NCBI GenBank assembly: GCA_947174735.1
Contig: CAMWKC010000120.1
Coordinates: forward strand, 1 to 6,606
Length of the DNA: 6,606 bases
Direction of reading: 5' to 3'
From: an uncultured Porphyromonadaceae bacterium
GTDB taxonomy: Bacteria; Bacteroidota; Bacteroidia; Bacteroidales; Muribaculaceae
Within the stretch, counting starts at the first letter, position 1. Each line of letters begins with the position of its first letter. A program made the translations under genes and the position numbers. Below the pieces are notes generated by a model. The model had not been told where the DNA came from. It searched no databases and saw only the letters and a program-made list of their open reading frames with translations. Positions 1 to 6,606 of the stretch are shown piece after piece.

Positions 1-810
1 AGCCAACTGACTATTAGGTAGCATATAGTATGCAGCAATAACAGTAGCAAGAGGGGCATTCGGATCCAACTCTCCTGCCATAACCAAAACAGGACATTTT
101 ATGTTATTGAGAATTTCCTTACTTACCGTCACTGTGTTATAAAAATCATAAAAATTATCCCAATACGCCTGCTTTTTCTCTGGTTGGGGACATATTGCCA
201 TTTGGAGTTTCATAAAATCAGGATCAAGAGTCTCCATATCTTCTAACTTGAATTTTATGAATTTACGTGTCATAGGAAGTGCCTCACCCGCTCCGATTGT
301 TACGATACGGTCAACAACTTCCGGATGCAGAAATGCAAGAAAGTAGGCCGAATAACCTCCATCGCTGAAACCTATGGCCTTTACCCTTTGACCCGGTACA
401 CAATCCTGAATCACTGAGTAGACATCGTTGGCACGTTGCTCAACGCTAACTGGTTTTGTGCCGATTTCCGATCTGCCGTGACCGCGTGTTGAGATTGCTA
501 TTACTTTATTGGTTTTTGACAAGCTGTCAATGAATTGTCCCATCTCATAAGTACAGCCCACACCGCCTCCATGAAGAATGACAATAGGAGTACCTTCTCC
601 GTAGACTTCGTAATATATCTTAGCGTCATCTGCCTGTGCATAATGACCCGCATCTGAGTTATTACCATATTGCTTTTGACTACCGACGTAAGAATCGGGT
701 TGCATAAATACTTTCACGTTACCGTATGATTGAGCCCTGACTGTCGTAAAAGACAAAGCCATCATAACGGAAAATACAAGCTTTAGAGATGATTGAAAAA
801 TATTTTTCAT
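1..810 (-). CDS. Secreted alpha/beta-fold hydrolase, C-terminus outside the window
   Basis: A frame open from position 810 to the left edge gives 270 residues without a stop. The start is firm: ATG at 810-808 is the first start codon after an in-frame TAA at 828-826. The N-terminus is a Sec signal peptide (basic MKN, hydrophobic core about residues 9-23, likely signal peptidase I cut after VRA at residue 26, no lipobox Cys), so the enzyme acts in the periplasm or outside the cell. Alpha/beta hydrolase marks follow in order: HGGG at 80-83 (oxyanion-hole region), TRGHGRS at 108-114, the nucleophile elbow GFSDGG at 147-152 with Ser149, and AGELDP at 245-250 with Asp249 as probable catalytic acid. 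The catalytic His should lie in the missing C-terminal residues. The family includes esterases, lactonases and C-C hydrolases, so the substrate cannot be named. It lies 115 bp downstream of the regulator gene on the same strand, so co-transcription is possible. Confidence 0.9.
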   Translation of the reverse strand, partial: MKNIFQSSLKLVFSVMMALSFTTVRAQSYGNVKVFMQPDSYVGSQKQYGNNSDAGHYAQADDAKIYYEVYGEGTPIVILHGGGVGCTYEMGQFIDSLSKTNKVIAISTRGHGRSEIGTKPVSVEQRANDVYSVIQDCVPGQRVKAIGFSDGGYSAYFLAFLHPEVVDRIVTIGAGEALPMTRKFIKFKLEDMETLDPDFMKLQMAICPQPEKKQAYWDNFYDFYNTVTVSKEILNNIKCPVLVMAGELDPNAPLATVIAAYYMLPNSQLA

Positions 811-925
811 TGTGTTTAATTGAATTTATTTTCGATAGGAAAAAGAGGGTTGATACCACTTCTGTATATGGGCGCCACAAATGTGAATTTCCGCTCATCG
901 AGATAGCCCCATTGGGAAAGGATAC
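811..925. other. Short gap between regulator and hydrolase genes
   Basis: This 115-bp gap separates the regulator stop (TAA at 928-926) from the hydrolase start. On the minus strand I see no exact TAnnTTTG element with a TTTG about 20 bp upstream, and no stable hairpin followed by a T-run that would make a convincing terminator. The 20 bases before the hydrolase ATG are A/T-rich without a Shine-Dalgarno sequence, as is common in Bacteroidetes. The gap is therefore compatible with read-through from the regulator gene, but a weak local promoter cannot be excluded. Confidence 0.5.
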
Positions 926-2602
926 TTATGATGTTGAATTGCCTTTTTTAATTAATTTGGCATATTCTGACGGTAGCATACCTATATTAAGACGGAAAGC
1001 CTTGGTGAAAGTAGATCTGGTGTTAAATCCGACACTCTCGCTTATAGCTTCTATTGTAAGATTTCCATACTTATCTATATCAGTCATTCGACGACATGCT
1101 TCTTGAATGCGGTATTTGTTTAACAAAGTTCCGAATGTCATGCCGTAGTGTTCATTGATAGCACGGGATATGTAGCTGGTATTAGACTCAACAAGCTGAG
1201 TAAGCCGTTGCAGAGAAAAATTGCTATTACAGATTTCATCAACATTTTCAAGCACTTTATTAATTTTTTCAATCAACTCATGTCGTGTCTCATCAGTCAT
1301 GGAACTATCACGGTATTTCTCCGGCTGTACTTCTGTCTCAGTGGATGGCGTGTCAGATTTATCTGTGTTTTGTAGTAGAGACTGGGTTTGGTTAAATATC
1401 ACCTGGTTTTTCAATTTGAGTTGACTATTTTTACGATAGATTATAATGGCTATTACGAGAAGTACTACTACTAATATTATGGAGAAAAGAAGAATGGTCT
1501 TTACCAGTCTTCGTTCGCTGTCGACTTTCATAGCATAGTTCTTAACATTGCTAAGTTCAATGCCGAGTCGGGTAGGTTCAAGACCTACCAATTCCTTTGT
1601 CAGTGTGTCTTTTGCCTCGTAATATTTAATCCGATAAAAATCGCTCATAGTTCTATTATCAGCTAACTTATAACATTTCGAAAGTAAGCCATAGACCTCC
1701 ATGTGAACATCTATATCGTTTATTCTACTTTTTTCAGAGAAAATACCATTGAGATAGTTTATAGCCTCTTCATAATTTCCTTCTCCTATGGAGACAGCTG
1801 TCTGGCATATTCGTGCCATATATTTTTCTCTGGGCGCTTCCAGTCCAAGAGAATCGCGAATTTCAAGCATTATTCTCCGAGCGGTATCAAAGTTACGCGC
1901 AGCAATAGCATTTGTTCCTTCACATAAGAATAGAGAAAGTTTATAGTCAGGAGCTGTCTTCGGAATAGAATCTCTAAGAAGGATGCCTATGCGGTTATTA
2001 ATGTTTTGGTTTATTTTAAATGGCAAATCCAGCATAATGGAGTTTATGTATGCTGACAGTACAAGGTTCCAGTCTTCGATATCAGCTGCTGTCTGCATGG
2101 CCTTGTTGTAAAATTCGCGGCTTTTAACATAAGCATTTCTTTTATCGTTTGGAAATATACATTCATACATATTGAAGAGATTACCGAAATTAAGCAATAC
2201 CGAAGCATAAGAACTTTTGTCATCAGATTCCCGAAAAATATTCTCCGCTTTTTCCAGACAGCGATATGCACTCATATAATCGTTACGGTGTACATAATAG
2301 ATCTGTCCTATTTCCGAAAAAGATTTTCCTACAAATAACCTGGTTTCTTTATCATCGGCATCTTGGTATTTTCCAATCAGGAATGAGAAGTAGACCAAAG
2401 CACTGTCAAGTTTCTCCTCTTTCAGAAACTTCATGCCTCTTTCAAATAAAGTATGAGGAGAGTCATCCACGAAAGGTAGTAGGTTAGAGCGTGTAGCGGA
2501 GGCGACCGGAAATATGACTGTTGTCATCAGTCCCAAGAAAAATAGAAAATGATAAATAGCCAATGGAAGCCGGTTTTCTTTTCCGCTCATATTTGATTTC
2601 AT
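926..2602 (-). CDS. Membrane-anchored TPR / AraC-type transcriptional regulator
   Basis: This complete 558-residue protein is probably a one-component sensor-regulator of a type common in Bacteroidales. Domains in order: a hydrophobic N-terminal signal sequence (about residues 13-34, ending in a VASA-like cleavage site); a mostly helical TPR-like region (about 48-335), predicted periplasmic; one membrane span (about 366-389, flanked by RR and YRK, which fits an inside C-terminus); a cytoplasmic linker (390-440); and an AraC-type domain (about 445-550). The first HTH is around 462-490; the second runs from LTIEAI at 515 to the typical signature VGFNTRSTF...GMLPSEY at 524-547. The start at 2602 is the first ATG after an in-frame TAA at 2614-2612; Met5 (2590-2588) is an alternative. 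The gene diverges from the large modular protein gene, which suggests control of that gene and of itself. Family and topology are well supported; the target genes and the signal are inferred or unknown. Confidence 0.92.
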   Translation of the reverse strand: MKSNMSGKENRLPLAIYHFLFFLGLMTTVIFPVASATRSNLLPFVDDSPHTLFERGMKFLKEEKLDSALVYFSFLIGKYQDADDKETRLFVGKSFSEIGQIYYVHRNDYMSAYRCLEKAENIFRESDDKSSYASVLLNFGNLFNMYECIFPNDKRNAYVKSREFYNKAMQTAADIEDWNLVLSAYINSIMLDLPFKINQNINNRIGILLRDSIPKTAPDYKLSLFLCEGTNAIAARNFDTARRIMLEIRDSLGLEAPREKYMARICQTAVSIGEGNYEEAINYLNGIFSEKSRINDIDVHMEVYGLLSKCYKLADNRTMSDFYRIKYYEAKDTLTKELVGLEPTRLGIELSNVKNYAMKVDSERRLVKTILLFSIILVVVLLVIAIIIYRKNSQLKLKNQVIFNQTQSLLQNTDKSDTPSTETEVQPEKYRDSSMTDETRHELIEKINKVLENVDEICNSNFSLQRLTQLVESNTSYISRAINEHYGMTFGTLLNKYRIQEACRRMTDIDKYGNLTIEAISESVGFNTRSTFTKAFRLNIGMLPSEYAKLIKKGNSTS

Positions 2603-2606
2603 ATCG

Positions 2607-2614
2607 CAAATTTA
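2607..2614 (-). promoter_or_regulatory. Candidate -7 promoter element for the regulator gene
   Basis: Read on the minus strand this is TAAATTTG, an exact match to the Bacteroidetes -7 consensus TAnnTTTG. It ends only four bases before the ATG at 2602. No TTTG is visible 19-21 bp upstream, so the -33 half is weak or replaced by an activator. If used, transcription would begin at about 2602-2604, giving a leaderless message or one translated from Met5. Confidence 0.45.
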
Positions 2615-2618
2615 GGGA

Positions 2619-2634
2619 AAAATTTATAAATTTT
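2619..2634. promoter_or_regulatory. Palindromic operator candidate, copy 1
   Basis: AAAATTTATAAATTTT is a perfect 16-bp inverted repeat centred at 2626.5. Its inner 14 bp (2620-2633) are identical to copy 2 at 2662-2675. It lies just upstream of the regulator's candidate -7 element, in the spacer/-33 region, where a bound protein would be expected to block or modulate that promoter. A role as operator of the adjacent AraC-type regulator is an inference from position and duplication. AraC-family sites are often direct repeats, so another binder or simple A/T-rich promoter structure is possible. Confidence 0.5.
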
Positions 2635-2642
2635 GGAATGAG

Positions 2643-2676
2643 TTTGGAGGAAATAAGAGTGAAATTTATAAATTTG
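2643..2676 (+). promoter_or_regulatory. Second candidate promoter toward the modular protein gene
   Basis: TTTG at 2643-2646 and TAAATTTG at 2669-2676 match the -33 and -7 consensus of Bacteroidetes promoters on the plus strand, with a 22-bp spacer, slightly longer than the usual 19-21. The -7 half is formed by the right part of palindrome copy 2 plus the next G. If used, the leader would be roughly 75-80 nt. It could equally be a by-product of the palindrome sequence. Confidence 0.3.
2662..2675. promoter_or_regulatory. Palindromic operator candidate, copy 2
   Basis: AAATTTATAAATTT is a perfect 14-bp inverted repeat centred at 2668.5, identical to the core of copy 1. The 42-bp distance between centres equals four turns of 10.5-bp B-DNA, so proteins on the two sites would sit on the same face of the helix. 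Relative to the -7 element at 2723-2730 it would lie roughly 60-70 bp upstream of the transcription start, a normal place for an activator. Binding by the divergent AraC-type regulator is inferred. Confidence 0.5.
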
Positions 2677-2722
2677 ACATTTATTCATAAGTGGATGGTG
2701 TGATTTTCAGTCATTAAACGTC

Positions 2723-2730
2723 TAATTTTG
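2723..2730 (+). promoter_or_regulatory. Candidate -7 promoter element for the modular protein gene
   Basis: TAATTTTG matches TAnnTTTG exactly and lies 28 bp before the ATG at 2759, which predicts a short A-rich leader of about 24 nt. No TTTG is found at the -33 distance (around 2699-2704 the sequence reads GGTGTGAT). A promoter lacking a -33 element would fit dependence on an activator such as the divergent regulator. Confidence 0.5.
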
Positions 2731-2758
2731 CAAAAAACTAATACATTGTATCCACATT

Positions 2759-5700
2759 ATGAGTAGTATCTACAAATCAATCGCAGCTATTCTTATAGGA
2801 AGTGTGGCAATTACTGCCAGTATTATAGGAATAGGAGCAACGACCATTAGTCCTGATTTCCTGAAGAAAAGGATTTCCGAAGCATCAGAGACAACAGTAA
2901 AGGATGTGTTGACTCACCACAGAAACCTTCATCGTACAAAAGGTTCACAGCGAACGGCATTACCATGTACAAATATGTTTGCTGAAAATTCTACACAGAG
3001 ATTTCAATGTGTGATTACTTATTCCGATGACTGGAAGTATGGGGACGAGGCTGGTGTATACACTTTTGATGCAACCGCACCTATTAAGTTTAAGTCCACA
3101 TTTATCAACGATGAGTATACCCCTTCTGGTGGCGCGTTCTTTACAGATAAATATTATATAGTAACTACCATGTCTGAAGACTGGTTTACGGGTGAAGTGG
3201 ACGTATACAGTTATAAGTATTCACGTGGTAATTGGGAAGAACTGACTTATACCGTTCAAGACATTTACTCACTTTATAACTCCATTTGCTATGATCCCAT
3301 AGATAATCTTGCTTATGGCTATTTCTATAGTGACGAAGGTGGTGATTGGGGTTATATGAATCCTGATGATATGCGTGTTACACATATCATTGAAGCTGCT
3401 CATGAACTCGTAGCTGTAGCTGTCAATGAACAGGGACAGGTTTATGGAATTGCAAAAGACGGCTACCTTTATTCAATCAACAAGAAGACCGGAGAGATGA
3501 CCTCGATAGGTTCTACTGGACTCTCTCCTGAATATATGCAGAGTGCTGCTTTTGGTCTTGATGGTAATTTATACTGGGCAGCTTCTGAGGCTTATTCTTC
3601 CGGTCTGTATATAATAGATGTAACCAGCGGAAACGTAACTGAAGTAGGTGCATTCTCTGGTACAGAAGAAATCTGTGCTTTATATGCTGTACAAGGCGAA
3701 GTTAATTCTGAAGCTCCAGCAAAAGCCACTGATCTTAAGGCAGAGGTATCAGGAATAGAACTCACATTCCCATTCACATTTAATATACCTTCAAATAACG
3801 CTGGAGGTACTTCACTTTCAGGAAATATTGATTACACGGTATACGTTAACGGTGTCGAGACTGTTTCCGGTAGTGCAGAAGCCGGGTCTAAAGTAAACCT
3901 CTCTCTTTCTGTTGAGAAACCAGGTTACCATCTATTTAAGGTTTTACTTTCCAATGAAGCAGGTGCTTCCGAGGCTGCTACGGTCAGAAGTTGGATCGGT
4001 GTGGATGAACCTAAGAGCGTACGTAACGCCAAAGTGGAAAGACTGGCTAACGATTGCATTCAGATCAATTGGGAAGCTCCAGATGGAGGTGTGAACGGGG
4101 GATACTTCGATGCAGACCTGATTACCTATACAGTGGTCCGCCTTCCGGAGTGGAAAGTCGTGGCAGAAACTATCAAACCGACCTCATTTACTGATGAGAT
4201 TGAACTTGATAATGATCAGAGTCTTATCAGATATATCATTACTCCGGTCGCAGATGGTTTAGAAGGCCAAAGAACAATGACTGATGGTATTGTTATCGGC
4301 AAGCCATACGAAGTGCCTGTTGAGTTTACTTTTGACACTCAGGAAGATTATAATATTTTCACCGTGATTGATAACAATGAGACCGTCAATCTGGATTCAG
4401 GTATGTGGCAATATACTCCTTCCGGTGAGGCTGCCGGTTATGTAGGTGGTACTAAAGATGGTGATGACTGGCTCATAACACCTTCAATATACTTGAAAGC
4501 ACGCACTAAGTATTTATTTAGTCATGAAGTGTTATGCTATTCCGATAGTTGGCCAGAAGAATATTCCGTATATCTCGGTACTACTCCTAAGATAGAGGAT
4601 ATGACGAAGGAGATAGTATCATCGACTACCATCTGGTGGGATGAGTATCGTACTCGTACAGACACAATTACGGTTGAAAATGACGGTGTATATTATTTCG
4701 GTTTCCATGCCACATCAGAGGCAGGCAGTGCTTTCTTCTTGATTGATAACATCAGACTTCGAGAGATGTATAGTCTTGATGCTCCCGCTGCAGTAAAGGA
4801 TCTGAAGGTTATGGCTGGAGAAACGGGTGTTAAGAAAGCCACTATCTCTTTTGTAACCCCTATAAATAATGTTGAAGGCAAAGAATTAGACGATGATCTC
4901 ACGGTAAGAATCCTTCGTGATGGTGTGGTAATAGAAACCATATATGACGTTGCACCTGATGAACCTATGACTTATGTAGATAATGATGCAGCTGATCGAC
5001 AGGTTAACACTTATGAGGTTATATGTTCGAATTATTATGGTGCAGGTGTAGGCACTTCTGTAAAGGTTTGGGTAGGACTTGATGTTCCGACCGCACCATT
5101 GAATGCTAAAGTAACACTTGATAAAGAGGGTCATCCCGTAATATCATGGAAAGCACCAGAGGGACGTGGTATACATGGTGGATACGTTGATAACGCGGAT
5201 CTTAGCTATACGGTTGCTATGATGAGAAATGGATCTTTAATCCCTATTGTAGAAAAGACAAGTGAGTTTAGCTGCACAGATAATGATGTGGTATTTGAAG
5301 ATACAGGTAGTCAGGCAATGCATCAGTATTATGTGGTTCCTTCTTCAAATGCTACGGATGAGTACGGAGATAATGCTACTGCCCTGTATATCTCAGGTAA
5401 ACCATATACACTTCCGTTTAAAGAATCATTCAAAGATGGTGCTCCGACTAATTTCTGGGCATTGACTGGCACAAATGGGGAAGGCTGGTTCATAGGTGAT
5501 GATTTCAGCATCGGTTCGCAAGATACTGATGATGGGGTATTATCTTATTTACCTGCTGTACCTGAAATCATAACAACTGCTATGTCGGGTAAAATTTCCC
5601 TCTTAGGTGCAAACGATCCAAAACTTACTTTCTACCTTAGGAAAATGAGCATTGCCGACAATGGTTTCTATGATACAGATCCATCTAAAGACGTTCTCAA

Positions 5701-6606
5701 TATTAAGATTGGTATTGATAGCTTCAATCTGGAGACTATTACCTCAATACATCTTAAAGATATTAAGCAGACGGGTGAGTATATCTATTATTCAATACCG
5801 TTGGCTAATCTTAATTCAAAGGAGTTTGTTGTGATAGCATTTGAATATGAAGCCATGAGCACACGTACTCCGATCATGATAGATAATATTAGTGTAAAAG
5901 AGATTTGTGATTACAATGCTGTAGCAGGAGAAGTAAATGCTCCTGAGGCAGTAGAGGTGTTTGATAATCTTAATATCAAAGCAATAGTAATAAATTCAGG
6001 CGATAATGAGTTGACTGATGTGAAGGTACGTCTTATGAGAGGTACAGAGGTTGAGGCAGAGTCAACGATAAATACTCTTGCTCCAGATCAGTCGGCAGAA
6101 GTAACCTTGGAGGTTCAGGCAACTCCCGAATGGGGTGAAGAAACTGAATTTACAGTCTATGTAGTGGCTGACAACGATGAGGTTGAAGCAGATAATACTT
6201 CTGATCCGTTTAAGGTAAAAATAATTTATCATGAGCGTCCTGAGGTGACAGACTTGACAGGAAATGTTGAGGGTAATGAATTGATGCTTACATGGTCTGA
6301 ACCTGAAGGTTTAAGCGATCTCGAGACAACTGTAACAGAAACTTTTGATTCATATAGTCATGGAGATTTATTATTCGGCAATTGGAAGAGCGAAGATAAG
6401 TCGTTCTGGGGATTTGACGGAATAAAAACAGTGATTGTTGATGGTAAGGAGATAGAAATTCCAAATTCTAAGGGAGAACAGGCATTTATGGTATTCAATC
6501 CAGCTTTGGCAGGAATTGATATTGAAAACAATCCTGAGTGGGCTCCGATTTCAGGTAAGAATCACCTCGTAAGTTTTGGGGATGCAGCAAAAGATGATTT
6601 GGAATC
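2759..6606 (+). CDS. Large secreted modular protein (propeller-like, FN3, choice-of-anchor-J, CARDB-like), C-terminus outside the window
   Basis: One frame runs without a stop from ATG 2759 to the right edge: 1282 residues, no frameshift. The ATG is the first start after an in-frame TAA at 2723-2725. Residues 1-26 form a Sec signal peptide without a lipobox Cys. Domains that follow, with limits judged by eye: propeller-like beta repeats (about 82-313); FN3 (319-416); FN3 (418-520); choice-of-anchor-J/carbohydrate-binding-like (521-670, with DDWLITP at 569-575 and FLIDNIRL at 660-667); FN3 (675-776); FN3 (778-886); anchor-J (887-1054, with MIDNISV at 1040-1046); CARDB-like (1055-1160); and a short FN3 start (1162-1192) leading into a third anchor-J (from about 1193). 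There is no recognisable catalytic site. Such proteins are exported and likely bind glycans, proteins or other surface ligands, but no ligand can be named. A C-terminal secretion or anchoring signal, if any, lies outside the window. Divergent transcription suggests control by the TPR/AraC regulator. Confidence 0.88.
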   Translation, partial: MSSIYKSIAAILIGSVAITASIIGIGATTISPDFLKKRISEASETTVKDVLTHHRNLHRTKGSQRTALPCTNMFAENSTQRFQCVITYSDDWKYGDEAGVYTFDATAPIKFKSTFINDEYTPSGGAFFTDKYYIVTTMSEDWFTGEVDVYSYKYSRGNWEELTYTVQDIYSLYNSICYDPIDNLAYGYFYSDEGGDWGYMNPDDMRVTHIIEAAHELVAVAVNEQGQVYGIAKDGYLYSINKKTGEMTSIGSTGLSPEYMQSAAFGLDGNLYWAASEAYSSGLYIIDVTSGNVTEVGAFSGTEEICALYAVQGEVNSEAPAKATDLKAEVSGIELTFPFTFNIPSNNAGGTSLSGNIDYTVYVNGVETVSGSAEAGSKVNLSLSVEKPGYHLFKVLLSNEAGASEAATVRSWIGVDEPKSVRNAKVERLANDCIQINWEAPDGGVNGGYFDADLITYTVVRLPEWKVVAETIKPTSFTDEIELDNDQSLIRYIITPVADGLEGQRTMTDGIVIGKPYEVPVEFTFDTQEDYNIFTVIDNNETVNLDSGMWQYTPSGEAAGYVGGTKDGDDWLITPSIYLKARTKYLFSHEVLCYSDSWPEEYSVYLGTTPKIEDMTKEIVSSTTIWWDEYRTRTDTITVENDGVYYFGFHATSEAGSAFFLIDNIRLREMYSLDAPAAVKDLKVMAGETGVKKATISFVTPINNVEGKELDDDLTVRILRDGVVIETIYDVAPDEPMTYVDNDAADRQVNTYEVICSNYYGAGVGTSVKVWVGLDVPTAPLNAKVTLDKEGHPVISWKAPEGRGIHGGYVDNADLSYTVAMMRNGSLIPIVEKTSEFSCTDNDVVFEDTGSQAMHQYYVVPSSNATDEYGDNATALYISGKPYTLPFKESFKDGAPTNFWALTGTNGEGWFIGDDFSIGSQDTDDGVLSYLPAVPEIITTAMSGKISLLGANDPKLTFYLRKMSIADNGFYDTDPSKDVLNIKIGIDSFNLETITSIHLKDIKQTGEYIYYSIPLANLNSKEFVVIAFEYEAMSTRTPIMIDNISVKEICDYNAVAGEVNAPEAVEVFDNLNIKAIVINSGDNELTDVKVRLMRGTEVEAESTINTLAPDQSAEVTLEVQATPEWGEETEFTVYVVADNDEVEADNTSDPFKVKIIYHERPEVTDLTGNVEGNELMLTWSEPEGLSDLETTVTETFDSYSHGDLLFGNWKSEDKSFWGFDGIKTVIVDGKEIEIPNSKGEQAFMVFNPALAGIDIENNPEWAPISGKNHLVSFGDAAKDDLE
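3713..4318 (+). repeat. Internal FN3-FN3 repeat, copy 1 (protein level)
   Basis: This part encodes residues 319-520 of the modular protein. Anchor points shared with copy 2 are an APA start (319-321), WIGVDEP (412-418), a Trp-containing strand at W438, GGY at 447-449 followed by ADL...YTV, and a closing GKPYEVP (514-520). The likeness is clear in the protein but only moderate in DNA, which suggests an old duplication. The unit is followed directly by an anchor-J domain. Confidence 0.75.
4781..5416 (+). repeat. Internal FN3-FN3 repeat, copy 2 (protein level)
   Basis: This part encodes residues 675-886. It repeats copy 1 in the same order: APA (675-677), WVGLDVP (771-777), W797, GGY at 807-809 followed by ADLSYTV, and GKPYTLP (880-886). 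Offsets to copy 1 are 356, 359, 359, 360 and 366 residues, so the whole FN3-FN3-anchor-J module of about 360 residues is duplicated in tandem. Confidence 0.75.

Noticed and set aside
841..925. Possible terminator after the regulator gene (minus-strand T-run at about 845-841)
   Set aside because: No stable stem precedes the T-run, so there is no support for an intrinsic terminator.
789..1106. 105-codon open frame on the plus strand overlapping the starts and ends of the hydrolase and regulator genes
   Set aside because: It is antisense to two well-supported genes (hydrolase signal peptide and the AraC domain), has no recognisable domain and no promoter match; it is a shadow frame.
2713..2726. 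Imperfect palindrome ATTAAACGTCTAAT overlapping the plus-strand -7 element
   Set aside because: Symmetric at 12 of 14 positions but unrelated in sequence to the twin palindromes and present once; chance is a sufficient explanation.
2759..2850. Lipoprotein signal for the modular protein
   Set aside because: The hydrophobic N-terminus has no Cys near the cleavage region, so a standard lipobox is absent; a plain Sec signal peptide fits better.
4693..5134. Two 82-codon minus-strand frames inside the modular protein gene
   Set aside because: They lie antisense to an uninterrupted coding frame with clear FN3 and anchor-J motifs and show no protein features of their own.

Overview
The window looks like a chromosomal segment of a member of the Bacteroidales (Bacteroides/Prevotella/Muribaculaceae-type gut or oral bacterium). 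The reasons are moderately AT-rich DNA, no Shine-Dalgarno sequences before any start, exact matches to the Bacteroidetes -7 promoter element TAnnTTTG, a regulator with TPR repeats plus an AraC-type DNA-binding domain in one membrane protein, and a very long secreted protein built of FN3 and choice-of-anchor-J type modules. The genus cannot be settled from the sequence alone.

Layout. Positions 1-810 (minus strand) hold most of a secreted alpha/beta hydrolase; its C-terminus lies beyond the left edge. After a 115-bp gap, positions 926-2602 (minus strand) encode a complete 558-residue protein with a signal sequence, TPR-like helical repeats, one membrane span and a C-terminal AraC-type helix-turn-helix domain. 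A 156-bp divergent intergenic region (2603-2758) carries two identical 14-bp perfect palindromes whose centres are 42 bp apart, plus -7 type promoter elements facing both ways. From 2759 to the right edge (plus strand) one uninterrupted reading frame gives the first 1282 residues of a large exported protein: signal peptide, propeller-like domain, two copies of an FN3-FN3-anchor-J module, a CARDB-like domain, and the start of a third FN3/anchor-J unit.

Working model (inference). The regulator would sense something in the periplasm through its TPR region and, through its cytoplasmic AraC domain, bind the palindromes to control its own gene and the divergent surface or secreted protein. The hydrolase lies downstream of the regulator in the same orientation and may be co-transcribed. 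The substrate or ligand of the big modular protein, the signal, and the hydrolase substrate cannot be read from the sequence. No RNA genes, mobile elements, CRISPR arrays or convincing terminators were seen.
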